From: Clostridium sp. NkU-1
GTDB taxonomy: Bacteria; Bacillota_A; Clostridia; Lachnospirales; Lachnospiraceae
Direction of reading: 5' to 3'
Assembly (NCBI GenBank): GCA_001312405.1
Contig: BBDR01000002.1
Coordinates: 451,280-515,279 of the forward strand
Length of the DNA stretch: 64,000 nucleotides
Shown here: in pieces, positions 21,137 through 30,717 of the stretch
How positions within the stretch are numbered: position 1 is the stretch's first letter
Layout of the letters: the number at the start of each line of letters is the position of its first letter
The notes under the pieces: generated by a model
The model's database searches: none
The model's input: the letters and a program-made list of their open reading frames with translations, nothing else
What the model was told of the DNA's origin: nothing
Translations under genes and position numbers: made by a program

Positions 21137-23830
21137 ATGAGTGAATTAAGACCTAAAATTGTAAGATTGGCAAAAATGGTAGGCGGTATTGCCGGAGCCA
21201 TGAACAAAATCGATGAAAATTCTCCCGAATACTACGCTCTAAACTGTGTTGTAACAGATGACATGGCTGATATTGCTATGATCATAGGGCTGCGTAAACC
21301 CCGTACCTTCGAGTATATCGCTAAGCGTTCCGGAAAGAGTAAAAAAAAGAGACAAGGGACCTCTTAGAGCAGCTGACCTACACAGGAGTCGCCAAAGTAT
21401 GGAAGGATAAGGAGGATCATAAAGAACGGTTTTTTGTAAATATATTTGCCCCCGGTATGTTGGAAATGATGGTAAATAACCGTGAACAGCTTAACGAACA
21501 TCCTGAAATCGGTAAAGCTTTTGAAGAATACACCAGACTGCGTCTTGCGCCTATGGCAGCAAAATTCCCTCAAGGCATGGCAATGATGCGTGTCATTCCT
21601 GTAGAAGAGTCCATCAAGGATATCCCCGGTACAAAACCCTGGGAACGTCTCTCCTATTACCTGGATAAATATGATACGTTCACGGTATCTGACTGCTCCT
21701 GCCGCCAGTCACGCCGTGTACTGGATGAAGGCTGCGGCCATCTGGAAAAAGACATCTGTATCCAGATGGGCGAAGGTGCCGAATATTATATAAGAACAGG
21801 CAGAGGCCGCCAGATTTCACGGAAGAAGCAAAAGAAATTATTAAATTTGCAGAAAATAACGGCCTGATGCATGAAATCGCCCATACCGACGGACTTGGTG
21901 AATCAGCGGCAATCTGCAACTGTTGTGGCTGCTCCTGCTTCTCCCTGCGTCTTGCCACACTTTTTAATACTCCGGATTCCATACGTTCCAATTTCACTGC
22001 CAAGGTAAATAAGGAAAACTGCGTAGCCTGCGGACAGTGTGTGGAAAATTGTCCTGTTAATGCTTTGAAACTTGGCCAAAAGCTCTGTTCCAAAACACCT
22101 GTTGCCATAAAGGCAGAACCTACCGCACGTGACCATGTCTGGAAAGAAAGCAACTGGAATGTGGATTACCGCGAGAACCGTAAAGATGTTACAGAAGAAG
22201 GTACATCTCCTTGTAAAACTGCCTGTCCGGCTCATATTTCCGTACAGGGTTACATAAAGCTTGCTGCTTCCGGCCGTTACCATGAAGCATTAGAGCTGAT
22301 AAAGAAAGAAAATCCTTTCCCTGCTGTCTGCGGACGGATCTGTCCTCATGGCTGCGAAAGCGAATGTACCCGCGGAGATATTGATGAGCCGGTTTCCATT
22401 GACGAAATCAAAAAAATTTATTGCGGATAAAGAGCTGGATGGTTCGATCCGCTATATCCCGCCCATGCGTTACCACCTTGGAAATAAAATCGCAGTGGTC
22501 GGCTCCGGTCCGTCCGGTCTTTCCTGTGCATATTACCTGGCAATTGATGGTTATCAGGTAACAGTATTTGAAAAGGAAGAAAAACTTGGTGGTATGCTTA
22601 CCCTTGGTATTCCCTCCTTCCGCCTGGAAAAGGAGGTTCTTAATGCTGAAATAGACGTTCTGCGTGAAATGGGTGTTACCTTTAAAACCGGAATTGAAGT
22701 CGGAAAAGATATTACTCTTAATGAACTTCGGAAAGAAGGTTACGAAGCCTTCTATCTGGCAATAGGCGCACAGGGTGGCAGAAGCTTGGCATTGAAGGGG
22801 AAGAAGCTAAGGGTGTTATTTCCGGCGTTGATTTCCTTCGTAATGTAAATCTTGGAAAAAAAGGCAGAGCTTTCCGGTAATGTAGTTGTGATCGGCGGCG
22901 GAAATGTAGCAATTGATGTGGCCCGTACAGGGGTAAGGCAGGGGGCTGCTGCTGTTAATCTTTACTGCCTGGAAAGTATCAGTGAAATGCCGGCATTACC
23001 GGAGGAGATTGCAGAGGCTGAGGAAGATAAAGTTTCCTTTCATAATGGCTGGGGCCCTAAGCGCATCCTGACAGAAGATGGAAAGGTGACCGGTGTAGAA
23101 TTTAAGCGCTGCATCAGTGTATTCGATGAAGACCATCGTTTCGCTCCAAAGTACGAAGAAAATGATACGATCACTGTGGAAGCTGATACCGTACTGCTTT
23201 CCATTGGTCAGTCCATTGAGTGGGGCGGACTTCTCTCAGAAAGCAAGGTTGAGCTTGGACGCGGAGGTACTGCCAAAGCTGACAGCCTGACCTTACAGAC
23301 TTCGGAACCGGACATTTTTGTCGGCGGTGACTGTTTTACAGGACCCCAATTTGCAATCCATGCCATAGCAGCCGGAAAAGAAGGTGCAATTTCTATTCAC
23401 CGTTATGTACAGCCGGGACAGTCTCTTGTATTTGGCCGTGACCGCCGGGAATACCATGCTTTTGATAAAAATAACGTTGCTATCGATTTACAGGATTTTG
23501 ATAGGACTCCCCGCCAGAGACCAGGACATTCTCCTGAGAAAAAAAGGCAGCTTCTATGATGAACGAATGACCTTTACCGAGGAACAGTTAAAGAAAGAGA
23601 CGGAACGCTGCCTTGGCTGCGGTGCAGTAGAAATCGACAGTTATATGTGCATTGGATGCGGCATGTGTACGACCAAATGTAAATTTGATGCAATTCATCT
23701 TGAGCGCACCTATGACACGGTTCCCAATACCTATGAAAAACTTCCTGTGAAGATTGCAACCAACGCAATTGTACGTACCGGAAAGATTGCCGCAACTGTC
23801 CTCAAAGAAAGCGTTGGCAGAAGAAGCTGA
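21137..23830 (+). CDS. Large FAD/NAD(P)-dependent oxidoreductase with multiple Fe-S domains (several frameshifts)
   Basis: About 898 residues when six frame breaks (near 21344, 21815, 22408, 22787, 22855 and 23545) are bridged. In order: a helical N-terminal domain; a Cys-rich part (SDCSCRQSRRVLDEGCGH, ICNCCGCSCFS); a ferredoxin (CVACGQCVENCPVNAL); the GltD-like Fe-S helical module (CKTACPAHISVQGYIKLAAS, CGRICPHGCESEC); an FAD fold (VVGSGPSGLSCAYYLAIDGY); an NAD(P) fold (VVVIGGGNVAIDVART); GGDCFTGP; and a C-terminal ferredoxin (CIGCGMCTTKC). This resembles glutamate-synthase small-subunit-type electron-transfer proteins. The partner is unknown; its place between hypB and hypA suggests a nickel enzyme. 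Confidence 0.82.
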
Positions 23831-23850
23831 CGAAAAAAGGAGAGGGAATA

Positions 23851-24192
23851 ATGCATGAGCTTGGTGTATTAAACTCTATGGTCCACACCATTGAGCGTAT
23901 CGTAAAGGAGCAGAACGTAACAGAGGTCTACAAGCTTGTCATTGAAGTTGGCGAGCTTTCCGGTATCGTGCCCAGATATTTAGAGCAAAGCTGGCCCGCT
24001 GCCTCCTATAAGACTTTTATGGAAAAAACAGAGCTGGAGCTTATCGTCATTCCCGGTATTGTTAAATGTAAAGGCTGCGGCAGGGTATTTAATGCTGTTT
24101 ACAGTGATTTAAATTGCCCTGACTGCGGCAGCAAGGATATGGAAATCCTGGAGGGAGATGACATGATAATTAAGGAAATCGTGTGCAACTAA
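23851..24192 (+). CDS. hypA: Nickel metallochaperone HypA
   Basis: A 113-residue protein that hands nickel to HypB and the target enzyme. The nickel-binding N-terminus MHE is intact, and a zinc ribbon is formed by Cys73/Cys76 (CKGC) and Cys89/Cys92 (CPDC). AAAGGAGAGG precedes the ATG. It directly follows the oxidoreductase gene, closing a hypB-oxidoreductase-hypA unit. Confidence 0.92.
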   Translation: MHELGVLNSMVHTIERIVKEQNVTEVYKLVIEVGELSGIVPRYLEQSWPAASYKTFMEKTELELIVIPGIVKCKGCGRVFNAVYSDLNCPDCGSKDMEILEGDDMIIKEIVCN

Positions 24193-24221
24193 AGCATTCC
24201 AACGATGAAGCTATAACATTT

Positions 24222-24412
24222 CCTGGACGTAAGGTGGTGATAGGAGGAAATGTGGCCGTTGATGCAGTGACAATCTGTGATGACTGCAGAATGACATATT
24301 CCACACTTATTCCACACTGGAATATAAAAAGATTTGCCCCCATTGCGGGAGAGAATCCACTTACCTGGCAGCGGGGGAAGAATTAAATATAAAGGCAATG
24401 GAACCGTGTTAA
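24222..24412 (+). pseudogene. Second HypA-like zinc-ribbon fragment
   Basis: One frame gives CDDCRMTYSTLIPH, and after a one-base shift the next gives YKKICPHCGRESTYLAAGEE then LNIKAMEP, ending at 24412. The CxxC pair plus a CPHCG-x6-G-x-E-L-x-I-K tail is the zinc-ribbon end of HypA. Just before it stands KVVIGGNVAVDA, a Rossmann-like stretch reminiscent of the adjacent oxidoreductase. It may be a degraded duplicate or a small zinc protein broken by an indel. Confidence 0.35.
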
Positions 24413-24427
24413 ATAGGAGGAATGGGT

Positions 24428-25480
24428 ATGTTTGTTTTTTCAGAAAGTGTTCCTACAATATTGGTGTTACTGGTATGGCTTGGGGTGTTCTTATCGTTGT
24501 TTGCTGCAAATGAATTAAGCCGCCGTTTTAAATGGGTGGGGTTTGGCTGCTTTGTTGTGCTTCCGGTAGTTTTAACAGTTTTATGGCTGACAAAGTTAAA
24601 GGATACTTCTTATATGGACTGGTTTCATCTGGCAAAGGTTTACTCTTCTACGGCGGGCTGTATTGGTTTTTGGTGTATCCGTCATATCAAAAAGCTGCAG
24701 AATAATAAAATTGCGTTATGTTTCCCGCCGTTAATTCTGGCTGTAAATATCCTGGAAGCCTGTTTCCGGGATTTTGAAGTAAGCCAGTACGTGACACCGG
24801 TTATGGAGTATATGAACAATCAGGTTCAGTACTATATCGGCGGTCCATGGAATGTCATGAACGGGATTGCAGGTCTTTTAAATATTGTGACCATTACAGG
24901 CTGGTTTGGAATCTGTATTCGAAAGAAGACCAGTAAGGATAAAAGCCAGGATATGCTTTGGCCTGATATGATGTGGTTCTGGATTATCGCCTATGATTTT
25001 TGGAATTTTGCTTATACCTATAACTGCCTTCCCACTCACGCATGGTATTGTGGATTTGCACTTTTACTGGCCCCCACGATCTGTGCATTTACAATTGGTA
25101 AGGGAGCATGGCTGCAGCATCGTGCCCAGACACTGGCCCTATGGTGTATGTTTGCCCAGACATTTCCGGCATTTCAGGATGCCAGCCGTTTTCTGGTGCA
25201 TTCCGGATCCAGTAAGGCAATTGCAGAAGCAGCAATACGGGAAGGAATCCTTTCCCCTGACGGGTATACGGTATTGACCGGAACAGGAATCCAGCCGGTA
25301 GCAGGTGTATCACCGGATACTACTTTATTATTTGTTATGAGTTTACTTGCTCTTCTTGTAAATATCGGAGTATTTGTCTATATGATTCACAGAATGTATA
25401 AGACAAAGAGAAATCCATATACCGGAGAATTATATACGGATCATAAGAAGTATCAGGAGATTAAGGCTTTGGCAGAGTAA
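24428..25480 (+). CDS. DUF5692 family polytopic membrane protein
   Basis: A 350-residue intact membrane protein with roughly nine hydrophobic segments, rich in Trp and aromatic residues (MMWFWIIAYDFWNFAYTYNC). I match it to the DUF5692 family; no activity is known to me. The start at 24428 is preferred because AGGAGG is seven bases upstream, whereas the ATG at 24422 abuts it. An orphan PTS IIB gene follows 18 bases later, hinting at coupled transport or sensing. Confidence 0.75.
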   Translation: MFVFSESVPTILVLLVWLGVFLSLFAANELSRRFKWVGFGCFVVLPVVLTVLWLTKLKDTSYMDWFHLAKVYSSTAGCIGFWCIRHIKKLQNNKIALCFPPLILAVNILEACFRDFEVSQYVTPVMEYMNNQVQYYIGGPWNVMNGIAGLLNIVTITGWFGICIRKKTSKDKSQDMLWPDMMWFWIIAYDFWNFAYTYNCLPTHAWYCGFALLLAPTICAFTIGKGAWLQHRAQTLALWCMFAQTFPAFQDASRFLVHSGSSKAIAEAAIREGILSPDGYTVLTGTGIQPVAGVSPDTTLLFVMSLLALLVNIGVFVYMIHRMYKTKRNPYTGELYTDHKKYQEIKALAE

Positions 25481-25498
25481 ATTTAAGGGAGAAGAAAT

Positions 25499-25783
25499 AT
25501 GAAAAAGCTTAAAATAACACTTGCCTGTGCTGGCGGTATGTCAAGCAGTATGTTATGCAAGAAAATTATCGCTGCATCAGAAAAGAAAGGCTATGCAGGG
25601 ACAGAGTGCGATGCCTATTCTGTTCATAGCTTGCAGTCGGCAGCTCCGGGCAGTGACGTAATTTTGCTTGGACCTCAGGTAGGATATATGAAGGATACGA
25701 TAGTAAAAAAATATCCGGATGTTCCTGTTGAGGTTATTAATATGAAAGACTATGGGATGATGAGAGGTGAAAAAAATATTTAA
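25499..25783 (+). CDS. PTS EIIB, lactose/cellobiose type (orphan)
   Basis: A 94-residue phosphocarrier with the phosphocysteine loop CAGGMSSSML at Cys10 and the closing motif GPQVGYMKDTI. It normally takes phosphate from EIIA and passes it to the sugar at EIIC. Neither IIA nor IIC lies beside it; the neighbour is DUF5692. An 18-codon frame at 25845-25898 (MSEDKITPVYIRLV) could be the stub of a lost next gene. Confidence 0.88.
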   Translation: MKKLKITLACAGGMSSSMLCKKIIAASEKKGYAGTECDAYSVHSLQSAAPGSDVILLGPQVGYMKDTIVKKYPDVPVEVINMKDYGMMRGEKNI

Positions 25784-25954
25784 TGATATGGCGGAAAAGT
25801 TTGGTTGGTAAATGATCCAATTTGCATAGAAGAGAGTGAGAAGTATGAGTGAAGATAAAATTACTCCAGTTTATATACGATTGGTATTGAGTTTTTAAAG
25901 GGCATATGTTATCATTATAAAAATATATTTTTAGATATTAGGCATAAGTTGATC

Positions 25955-25993
25955 CACGTTTGCTAGGGAAAATCTTAGCAAACGTGTTTTTTT
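25955..25993 (+). terminator. Intrinsic terminator immediately before a ribosome site
   Basis: An 11-bp perfect stem CACGTTTGCTA/TAGCAAACGTG (25955-25965, 25976-25986) followed by seven T. The T-run runs straight into GGAGG of the YitT gene, so it ends the IIB unit or attenuates YitT. Confidence 0.75.
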
Positions 25994-26005
25994 GGAGGTT
26001 AGTAT

Positions 26006-26866
26006 ATGAAAAAAGGAAGATTAGTGCTGGAAATTTTAACGATCATGTTAGGGAATTTTATTTATGCAGTAGGAATTGTGTTTTTTTATTATGCCTTCAG
26101 GTTTGATTACCGGGGGAACTACAGGGATTGCAATTGCCCTTAATCATTATACAAAATTACCTATATCAAGTATTGTATTAGCTTTTAATGTAATTATGTT
26201 TCTTGTCGGATTGTTCGTTTTGGGAAAAAAAGTTCGCATTAACTACGCTAATTAGTACATTATTCTTTCCGTTATGTTTGGAAGTATTGCAGACATTGTT
26301 CGCAAATTTTGTAATTACAGATGATATTTTTTTTATGTACAATATTTGGAGGTGTTTGTATAGGAAGTGCTATTGCTCTTGTTATCAGAGTTGGTGCAAG
26401 TACTGGAGGTATGAGTATACCACCTTTAATTTTGCACAAGTATATGCATATTCCGGTATCTGTCAGTTTATACGTAGGCGACTGTATCATACTTGCACTA
26501 CAGGTAACATTTAGTGATAAAAATAAAATCCTTTATGGCATCATTTTAGTTATGATTTATTCCATCGTTTTAGATAAACTTCTTATACTTGGTACAAATA
26601 AAATACAGATAAAAGTAATAAGTGTCAAATCTTCGGAGATAAAAGATGCAATAATTTCGAGATTTGACAGAGGAGTTACACTTTTGCATGGTAAATCAGG
26701 ATATCTGGAACGAGAGATGGATGTTTTACTAACTGTTATTTCTAATAATGATTTATCTAAGTTTGAAAAGCTGATTCATGAAATAGACGAGGAGGCCTTT
26801 GTTATTATTAGCCATGTTAATGAGGTAAGAGGCAGAGGATTTAGTATAGGAAAAAAATATTTATAA
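26006..26866 (+). CDS. YitT family membrane protein (DUF161/DUF2179), frameshifted
   Basis: About 286 residues when three homopolymer breaks (near 26082, 26229, 26327) are bridged. It has an N-terminal five- to six-helix membrane domain (GGTTGIAIALNHYTKLPISS, then GASTGGMSIPPLIL) and a cytosolic DUF2179 domain (RFDRGVTLLHGKSGYL, AFVIISHVNEVRGRGF). GGAGG lies before the ATG at 26006. Function is unknown for the family. Confidence 0.82.
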
Positions 26867-26989
26867 TTTTAAAAGCAAGACAGTCAAACGGTCAAAAAGC
26901 TGTTAATTGCCAGGTTAAGAAGTTAGAAAGTTTTCCTGATACCTTTCGGGTATAATTTATATTGATTTTACAATGAGAGGAGATTTATT

Positions 26990-27436
26990 ATGGAATTAAA
27001 AATTATTCAAGGAAATGTTTCAGAAGAAATCTTAGAACTATATGTAAAGTCTTTTCGTATGAAACCCTGGAATGAAAAGTGGACATTGGGCATGGCTGGT
27101 ATGAGGATAAACGATTATCTTCAAAATCCCATGGCTCTGGGATATGAAGCCCGTCAAGATGGAAATATAGTTGGATTTTTAATGGGATACATAACCTCCT
27201 ATTTAGGGGTTAAAGAATTCCATATACAGGATTTTGTGATTTCTGTAGATTTTAGTAGAATGGGACTGGGAACCCAGATGCTGTCTTTGGTTCAACAGGA
27301 TGTGAAAAGAAGAGGGGTAGAAAGAATTAACTTACTCACTTTGAGAGATCCAAGGACTGAAGGATTCTACAATAAAAATGGATATGAAACTGATTCAAAC
27401 CTTGTGTTTATGAATAAAAAAAATATTATAAAATAA
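26990..27436 (+). CDS. GNAT-family N-acetyltransferase
   Basis: A 148-residue intact single GNAT domain. The acetyl-CoA loop is seen in DFSRMGLGTQMLSLVQQDVK and the C-terminal strand in TEGFYNKNGYE. The acceptor is unknown. GAGAGGAG precedes the ATG. It stands alone upstream of gene fragments. Confidence 0.85.
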   Translation: MELKIIQGNVSEEILELYVKSFRMKPWNEKWTLGMAGMRINDYLQNPMALGYEARQDGNIVGFLMGYITSYLGVKEFHIQDFVISVDFSRMGLGTQMLSLVQQDVKRRGVERINLLTLRDPRTEGFYNKNGYETDSNLVFMNKKNIIK

Positions 27437-27439
27437 AGT

Positions 27440-27598
27440 ATGGGTGAATGGACAACGGGAAATTCCATTATAACAGGATCCTATGTACTGATTGCCTGGC
27501 TTGTGAGAAACTGTATGCAGGATGCACTTGAATTTCATGGAAAAGATATGGAACTGAATTTTATCATGGAAGAAGTGATGAAGGATAAGGATTACTAA
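27440..27598 (+). CDS. Short open frame of unknown family
   Basis: Fifty-two codons directly after the acetyltransferase (starting MGEWTTGNSIITGSYVLIAW). No motif I recognise; it may be the end of a longer protein whose beginning is lost, because no ribosome site is obvious. Confidence 0.3.
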   Translation: MGEWTTGNSIITGSYVLIAWLVRNCMQDALEFHGKDMELNFIMEEVMKDKDY

Positions 27599-27741
27599 GG
27601 GGATTGAATAAGTACCTGGCAGTATGATTGGGGGCAAAGTGCAAGATCGGCACATGGCAGAACTTCTGACAGAACTTATGATATATTTTTCTTCCAGTTT
27701 TTGGTATAATCAAAAAATCGGAATCCAGAGGTGGAAGTCAT

Positions 27742-27849
27742 ATGAATATAAATCCAAAGATTATCATACTAAGGGGTAATTCTGGGAGTGGAAAAACAAC
27801 CATTGCAAGAAAACTGCAAAGATATTATGGAAGAGGCAAGTTACTTTAG
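27742..27849 (+). pseudogene. P-loop kinase, N-terminal stub
   Basis: Starts well (GAGGTGG eight bases upstream) and contains PKIIILRGNSGSGKTTIARK, a Walker A of the zeta-toxin/nucleotide-kinase type, but runs into a stop after 35 codons. The remainder of such a kinase (about 170 residues) is not found downstream. Either a deletion remnant or an indel followed by a short gap. Confidence 0.5.
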
Positions 27850-27906
27850 TGAATTTGTATTACCAAATGAATGCAGACATATAAAAAATAATTAGGGGGT
27901 TGTAAC

Positions 27907-28540
27907 ATGAAAAAAAAGGTGATTCTATTAGCAGCGGCACTGCTGTGCGGATGCTTATTAGCAGGCTGCCAGAAAACAAAAGGTGACCAGTTGAATCCGG
28001 ACACTGTAACTACAGAAGAGGGTCAGATAAAAGTTGAATCATCCAATGAAACGAATGAGGAAAAAGAAAAGTTCTCAATCAGAGATATCTCTGGACGAAA
28101 AAACGAATCATACCAGATCAATCCTTTGAGGTTGAATTGAATGAATGGGGAAATGTAAGGTTTATTTCATATGCACCGGAAGCTGGTGCTGATTTTGAAG
28201 ATGTTTCATTTTATCTGATGAAGGACAATAAGGTCGTATATTCATTCCCTTATTATGGTGAAAATAACAGAACTGATACTTATGCAGGTCTTTTTGACAG
28301 TGTGGAGTCTGTAGGATTTCGCGATGTGAATCATGACAATTTAAAGGATGTAATCGTCATCATTAACTACATTACAGGTGCTGGTCCTCAAGCATGGTTC
28401 CTCGTCCCAGAGCCAGAATTTTCCTGGCGGATAAAAAGGAATTTCATCTGGCAGAGGATTTAATAGATGACATAACCGAAAATATGGATGAAAAAGATAT
28501 AAACATTGATAACATATGTAAATATCTGGAAAATAAGTAA
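27907..28540 (+). CDS. Secreted lipoprotein, unknown function (frameshifted)
   Basis: Type II signal peptide with lipobox LLAGC (Cys21). An acidic linker follows, then a beta-rich domain containing GFRDVNHDNLKDVIVI, an FG-GAP/EF-like Asp-rich loop often seen in clostridial lipoproteins. Frame breaks near 28100 and 28430 are bridged to reach KYLENK and the stop at 28540, about 210 residues. A strong terminator follows. Confidence 0.7.
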
Positions 28541-28572
28541 TCATTCATCACTTTTGATTTATTCATAAAAAC

Positions 28573-28614
28573 GGCCCCAGGTGCATGTTAAAATCACCTG
28601 GGGCCGCTTTTGTT
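28573..28614. terminator. Terminator between convergent lipoprotein and muramidase genes
   Basis: An 11-bp stem GGCCCCAGGTG/CACCTGGGGCC (28573-28583, 28595-28605) followed by GCTTTTGTT. Confidence 0.85.
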
Positions 28615-28628
28615 ATGCTTTATGATAA

Positions 28629-29527
28629 TTATGCTTTTGCATAATCGGCCGCATTTTTCTTTAACTTAGGCCCATAGGTGTTACCGTCTCCATTGTAAAT
28701 TTTCCCCATATTAGTAAAATCACGTGACTGGCAGGCTTTTAATAATGAGCCGTTGTCGTATTTTGCAACAAAGGTGCAGAACCCTGTCATCTGCTTGTCC
28801 TCACTGATGCTGAAATCCTTAAACATGGCTGCTGGAGAGTCATAACCGGTAACTTTATAGTTAAAGCCCATAATCTGGGGGAGTCCCATGCTGATAGAAT
28901 AATATGCATAATACTCACTGATGTTTTTTTGCCAGGTTAAAGGCTTCATATTCACTGGCCTGTTTTCCGGTATGAGTCTGATTCCATTTGCCGTTTTTGT
29001 AGTAATAATGTACCTTATTTTCCACCTTAAAGGTTGAGGAAGCATTGGAAACATTTTTTTAAGAAAATATGGTTTTCAAACCGGATCAATAGCTTTCCGT
29101 CGGTAAAGCCTGATCCAGACGATTCTGTCAGGATAAATCCGCCTAAAACGTCCTCATCAATGGAATATTTCGATGCAAATGAAGAATGATAGATCCGAAT
29201 TTCTTCTTCAGGTTTTTCGCTGCTGTACTGGCGCCGGAACCACCGCCGGAACCGCCGCCTGCTGCTTTATCAAGTGCAATAAGGGTGTTTTTTTCCGGCT
29301 TTACCATCTACAGTAAGGCCTTTGGCTCTCTGAAAGCTTCTTACTGCGGTATCACTATTATTGCCGAATTTGCCATCAGGAGTGCCGCAATTATGTCCTG
29401 CGGAATTTAATTTCGTCTGCATGGTTTTTACACCTGCACTGTAACGGAGCTTGTCATCCTTCATGTAATAGCCAGTGCCTGCAAGCACCTGGGCATAGGT
29501 ATATCTTGAGTTATCATAATCTGCCAT
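28629..29527 (-). CDS. N-acetylmuramidase with N-terminal peptidoglycan-binding domain (frameshifted)
   Basis: About 298 residues. The N-terminal peptidoglycan-binding domain (KTMQTKLNSAGHNCGTPDGK, DTAVRSFQRAKGLTVDG) is joined by a Gly-Ser linker (GGGSGGGSGA) to a DUF3380-type N-acetylmuramidase: the region around FILTESSGSGFTDGKLLIRF carries the putative catalytic Glu, followed by FENHIF, SMGLPQIMGFNY and a C-terminal FVAKYDNGSLLKACQSRDFT. Breaks are near 29290, 29195 and 29050. AAGGAG precedes the ATG at 29527. No signal peptide, so release may need a phage-type route or cell lysis; no other phage genes are nearby. Confidence 0.8.
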
Positions 29528-30060
29528 AATAATATCTCCTTTTCTTATTTGTTGAATTTGCAAATTCAATAAATAGAAAGAAGATTTTCAGCTGTTTGTA
29601 AACAAGGAACTTCAATTCAAAGAAATGATTCACTGTTATAGAAAGCCAGAAACGAATTGGAAAGTGAAAGTGGATAAAAATAGATTCTGGCATACTCCTG
29701 TCCCCCCTCGGATCGTGGCCTATTCCCAGACACCAGTAAATTACAGATGGCTGAGAATGTCAATAGTAGAATGAACGTGAAGGTGGAAGGCGGAAACTTC
29801 TTGAACTGAAAATGGATTTTTTTGAACAGATAGATGAAGTAATTCCATTTATTTGCTATGAGGAATAAAGATGAATACCCAGGATCAGGACCCTGCCTTG
29901 GGTATAGCAGATTCAATTTATTAAAATACCTCAAAATACGGTATGTATATTAAAAAAAAGTATAGTATTATTAAAAAAAAGAAGTCTGGGAAAAGGGATC
30001 ATCTCTGTTTTTCATGAAAGCAGAAGAAAAGCTTCTAGACGGAAAGAGAGAAAAAATAAT
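29528..30060. other. 530-base intergenic region carrying a regulon promoter
   Basis: No gene is supported here; the minus-strand open frame at 29617-29934 looks non-coding. The only clear element is the 17-bp box with its -10 at 29927-29971, driving the ferritin-like gene. Confidence 0.5.
29927..29971 (+). promoter_or_regulatory. 17-bp box + -10 promoter, site A (upstream of ferritin-like gene)
   Basis: TACCTCAAAATACGGTA (29927-29943), 22-bp gap, then TATTAT at 29966-29971. One of seven sites with the same architecture; the ferritin-like gene starts 90 bases downstream. Confidence 0.7.
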
Positions 30061-30369
30061 ATGCCAGAGTTTGGACAACCATTTTCAGGGTGTGCAAGGG
30101 AACGGAAACTGACAGATGCGGAGCTGATCCGGTCTATACGTTTTATGATTGCTGCAGAATATGAGGCGATACAGCTTTATATGCAATTGGCTGAATCAAC
30201 AGATAATAAGCTGGCAATCTCGGTATTGGAGGATATTGCAGATGAGGAACGGGTTCATGCTGGAGAGTTCCTTAGGCTTCTAAAAGAACTTGCTCCTGAT
30301 GAAGAGACGCTTTATCTTGAAGGTGCCGGAGAGGTTGAAGAGGAGATAGAAAAGCTGTCTGGTAAGTGA
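30061..30369 (+). CDS. Small ferritin-like/rubrerythrin-type diiron protein
   Basis: A 102-residue intact protein. Two helices carry the diiron ligands: AAEYEAIQLYMQLAES (Glu) and IADEERVHAGEFLRLL (E-E-R-x-H). The short length and acidic tail resemble the small rubrerythrin/ferritin-like proteins sometimes packaged in encapsulins, but no encapsulin gene is in the window and the rubredoxin domain is absent. Likely role: handling peroxide or iron. Preceded by regulon site A. Confidence 0.78.
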   Translation: MPEFGQPFSGCARERKLTDAELIRSIRFMIAAEYEAIQLYMQLAESTDNKLAISVLEDIADEERVHAGEFLRLLKELAPDEETLYLEGAGEVEEEIEKLSGK

Positions 30370-30458
30370 GCGGTTAAAGGAAGCACAATAATGACCAATT
30401 AATGCTGCCGGGAAATCGGTGGGAACTGTCGGAAAACAGAATCATAAAACAGACAATG

Positions 30459-30489
30459 GATGTCGTATCAAGGGTACGGCATCTTTTTT
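30459..30489 (+). terminator. Terminator after the ferritin-like gene
   Basis: Stem GATGTCGTATC/GGTACGGCATC (with G-U pairs) around a 3-base loop, then six T at 30484-30489. Confidence 0.75.
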
Positions 30490-30498
30490 GATAAAAAA

Positions 30499-30542
30499 TA
30501 CCTCATAATGCGGTACATGCATAAAAGAATATATAATATAAT
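30499..30542 (+). promoter_or_regulatory. 17-bp box + -10 promoter, site B (upstream of LuxR-type regulator 1)
   Basis: TACCTCATAATGCGGTA (30499-30515), a perfect match to the consensus arms, 21-bp gap, then TATAAT at 30537-30542. It sits about 175 bases before the regulator and suggests autoregulation or cross-regulation. Confidence 0.75.
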
Positions 30543-30717
30543 TAATTAAATGAATTCCATATCCTGTATATTTTGTGAATAAATATGGAAGAAATGCCAG
30601 GAAAATATGGGCAATAGGCCATTTGTTCGTGTTAAAATAATTAAGAATCGTATAAAATATTTAGAATTTATTGGATTTAAATTTCTGTTGATGATAATGC
30701 AGCATTGGGTAAAATTA

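Noticed and set aside
28629..29527. Phage endolysin marking a prophage
   Set aside because: The muramidase is of a type used by phages and bacteria alike, and no holin, tail, capsid or terminase gene lies nearby.
30061..30369. Encapsulin cargo system
   Set aside because: The small ferritin-like protein resembles encapsulin cargo, but no encapsulin shell gene lies within the window.
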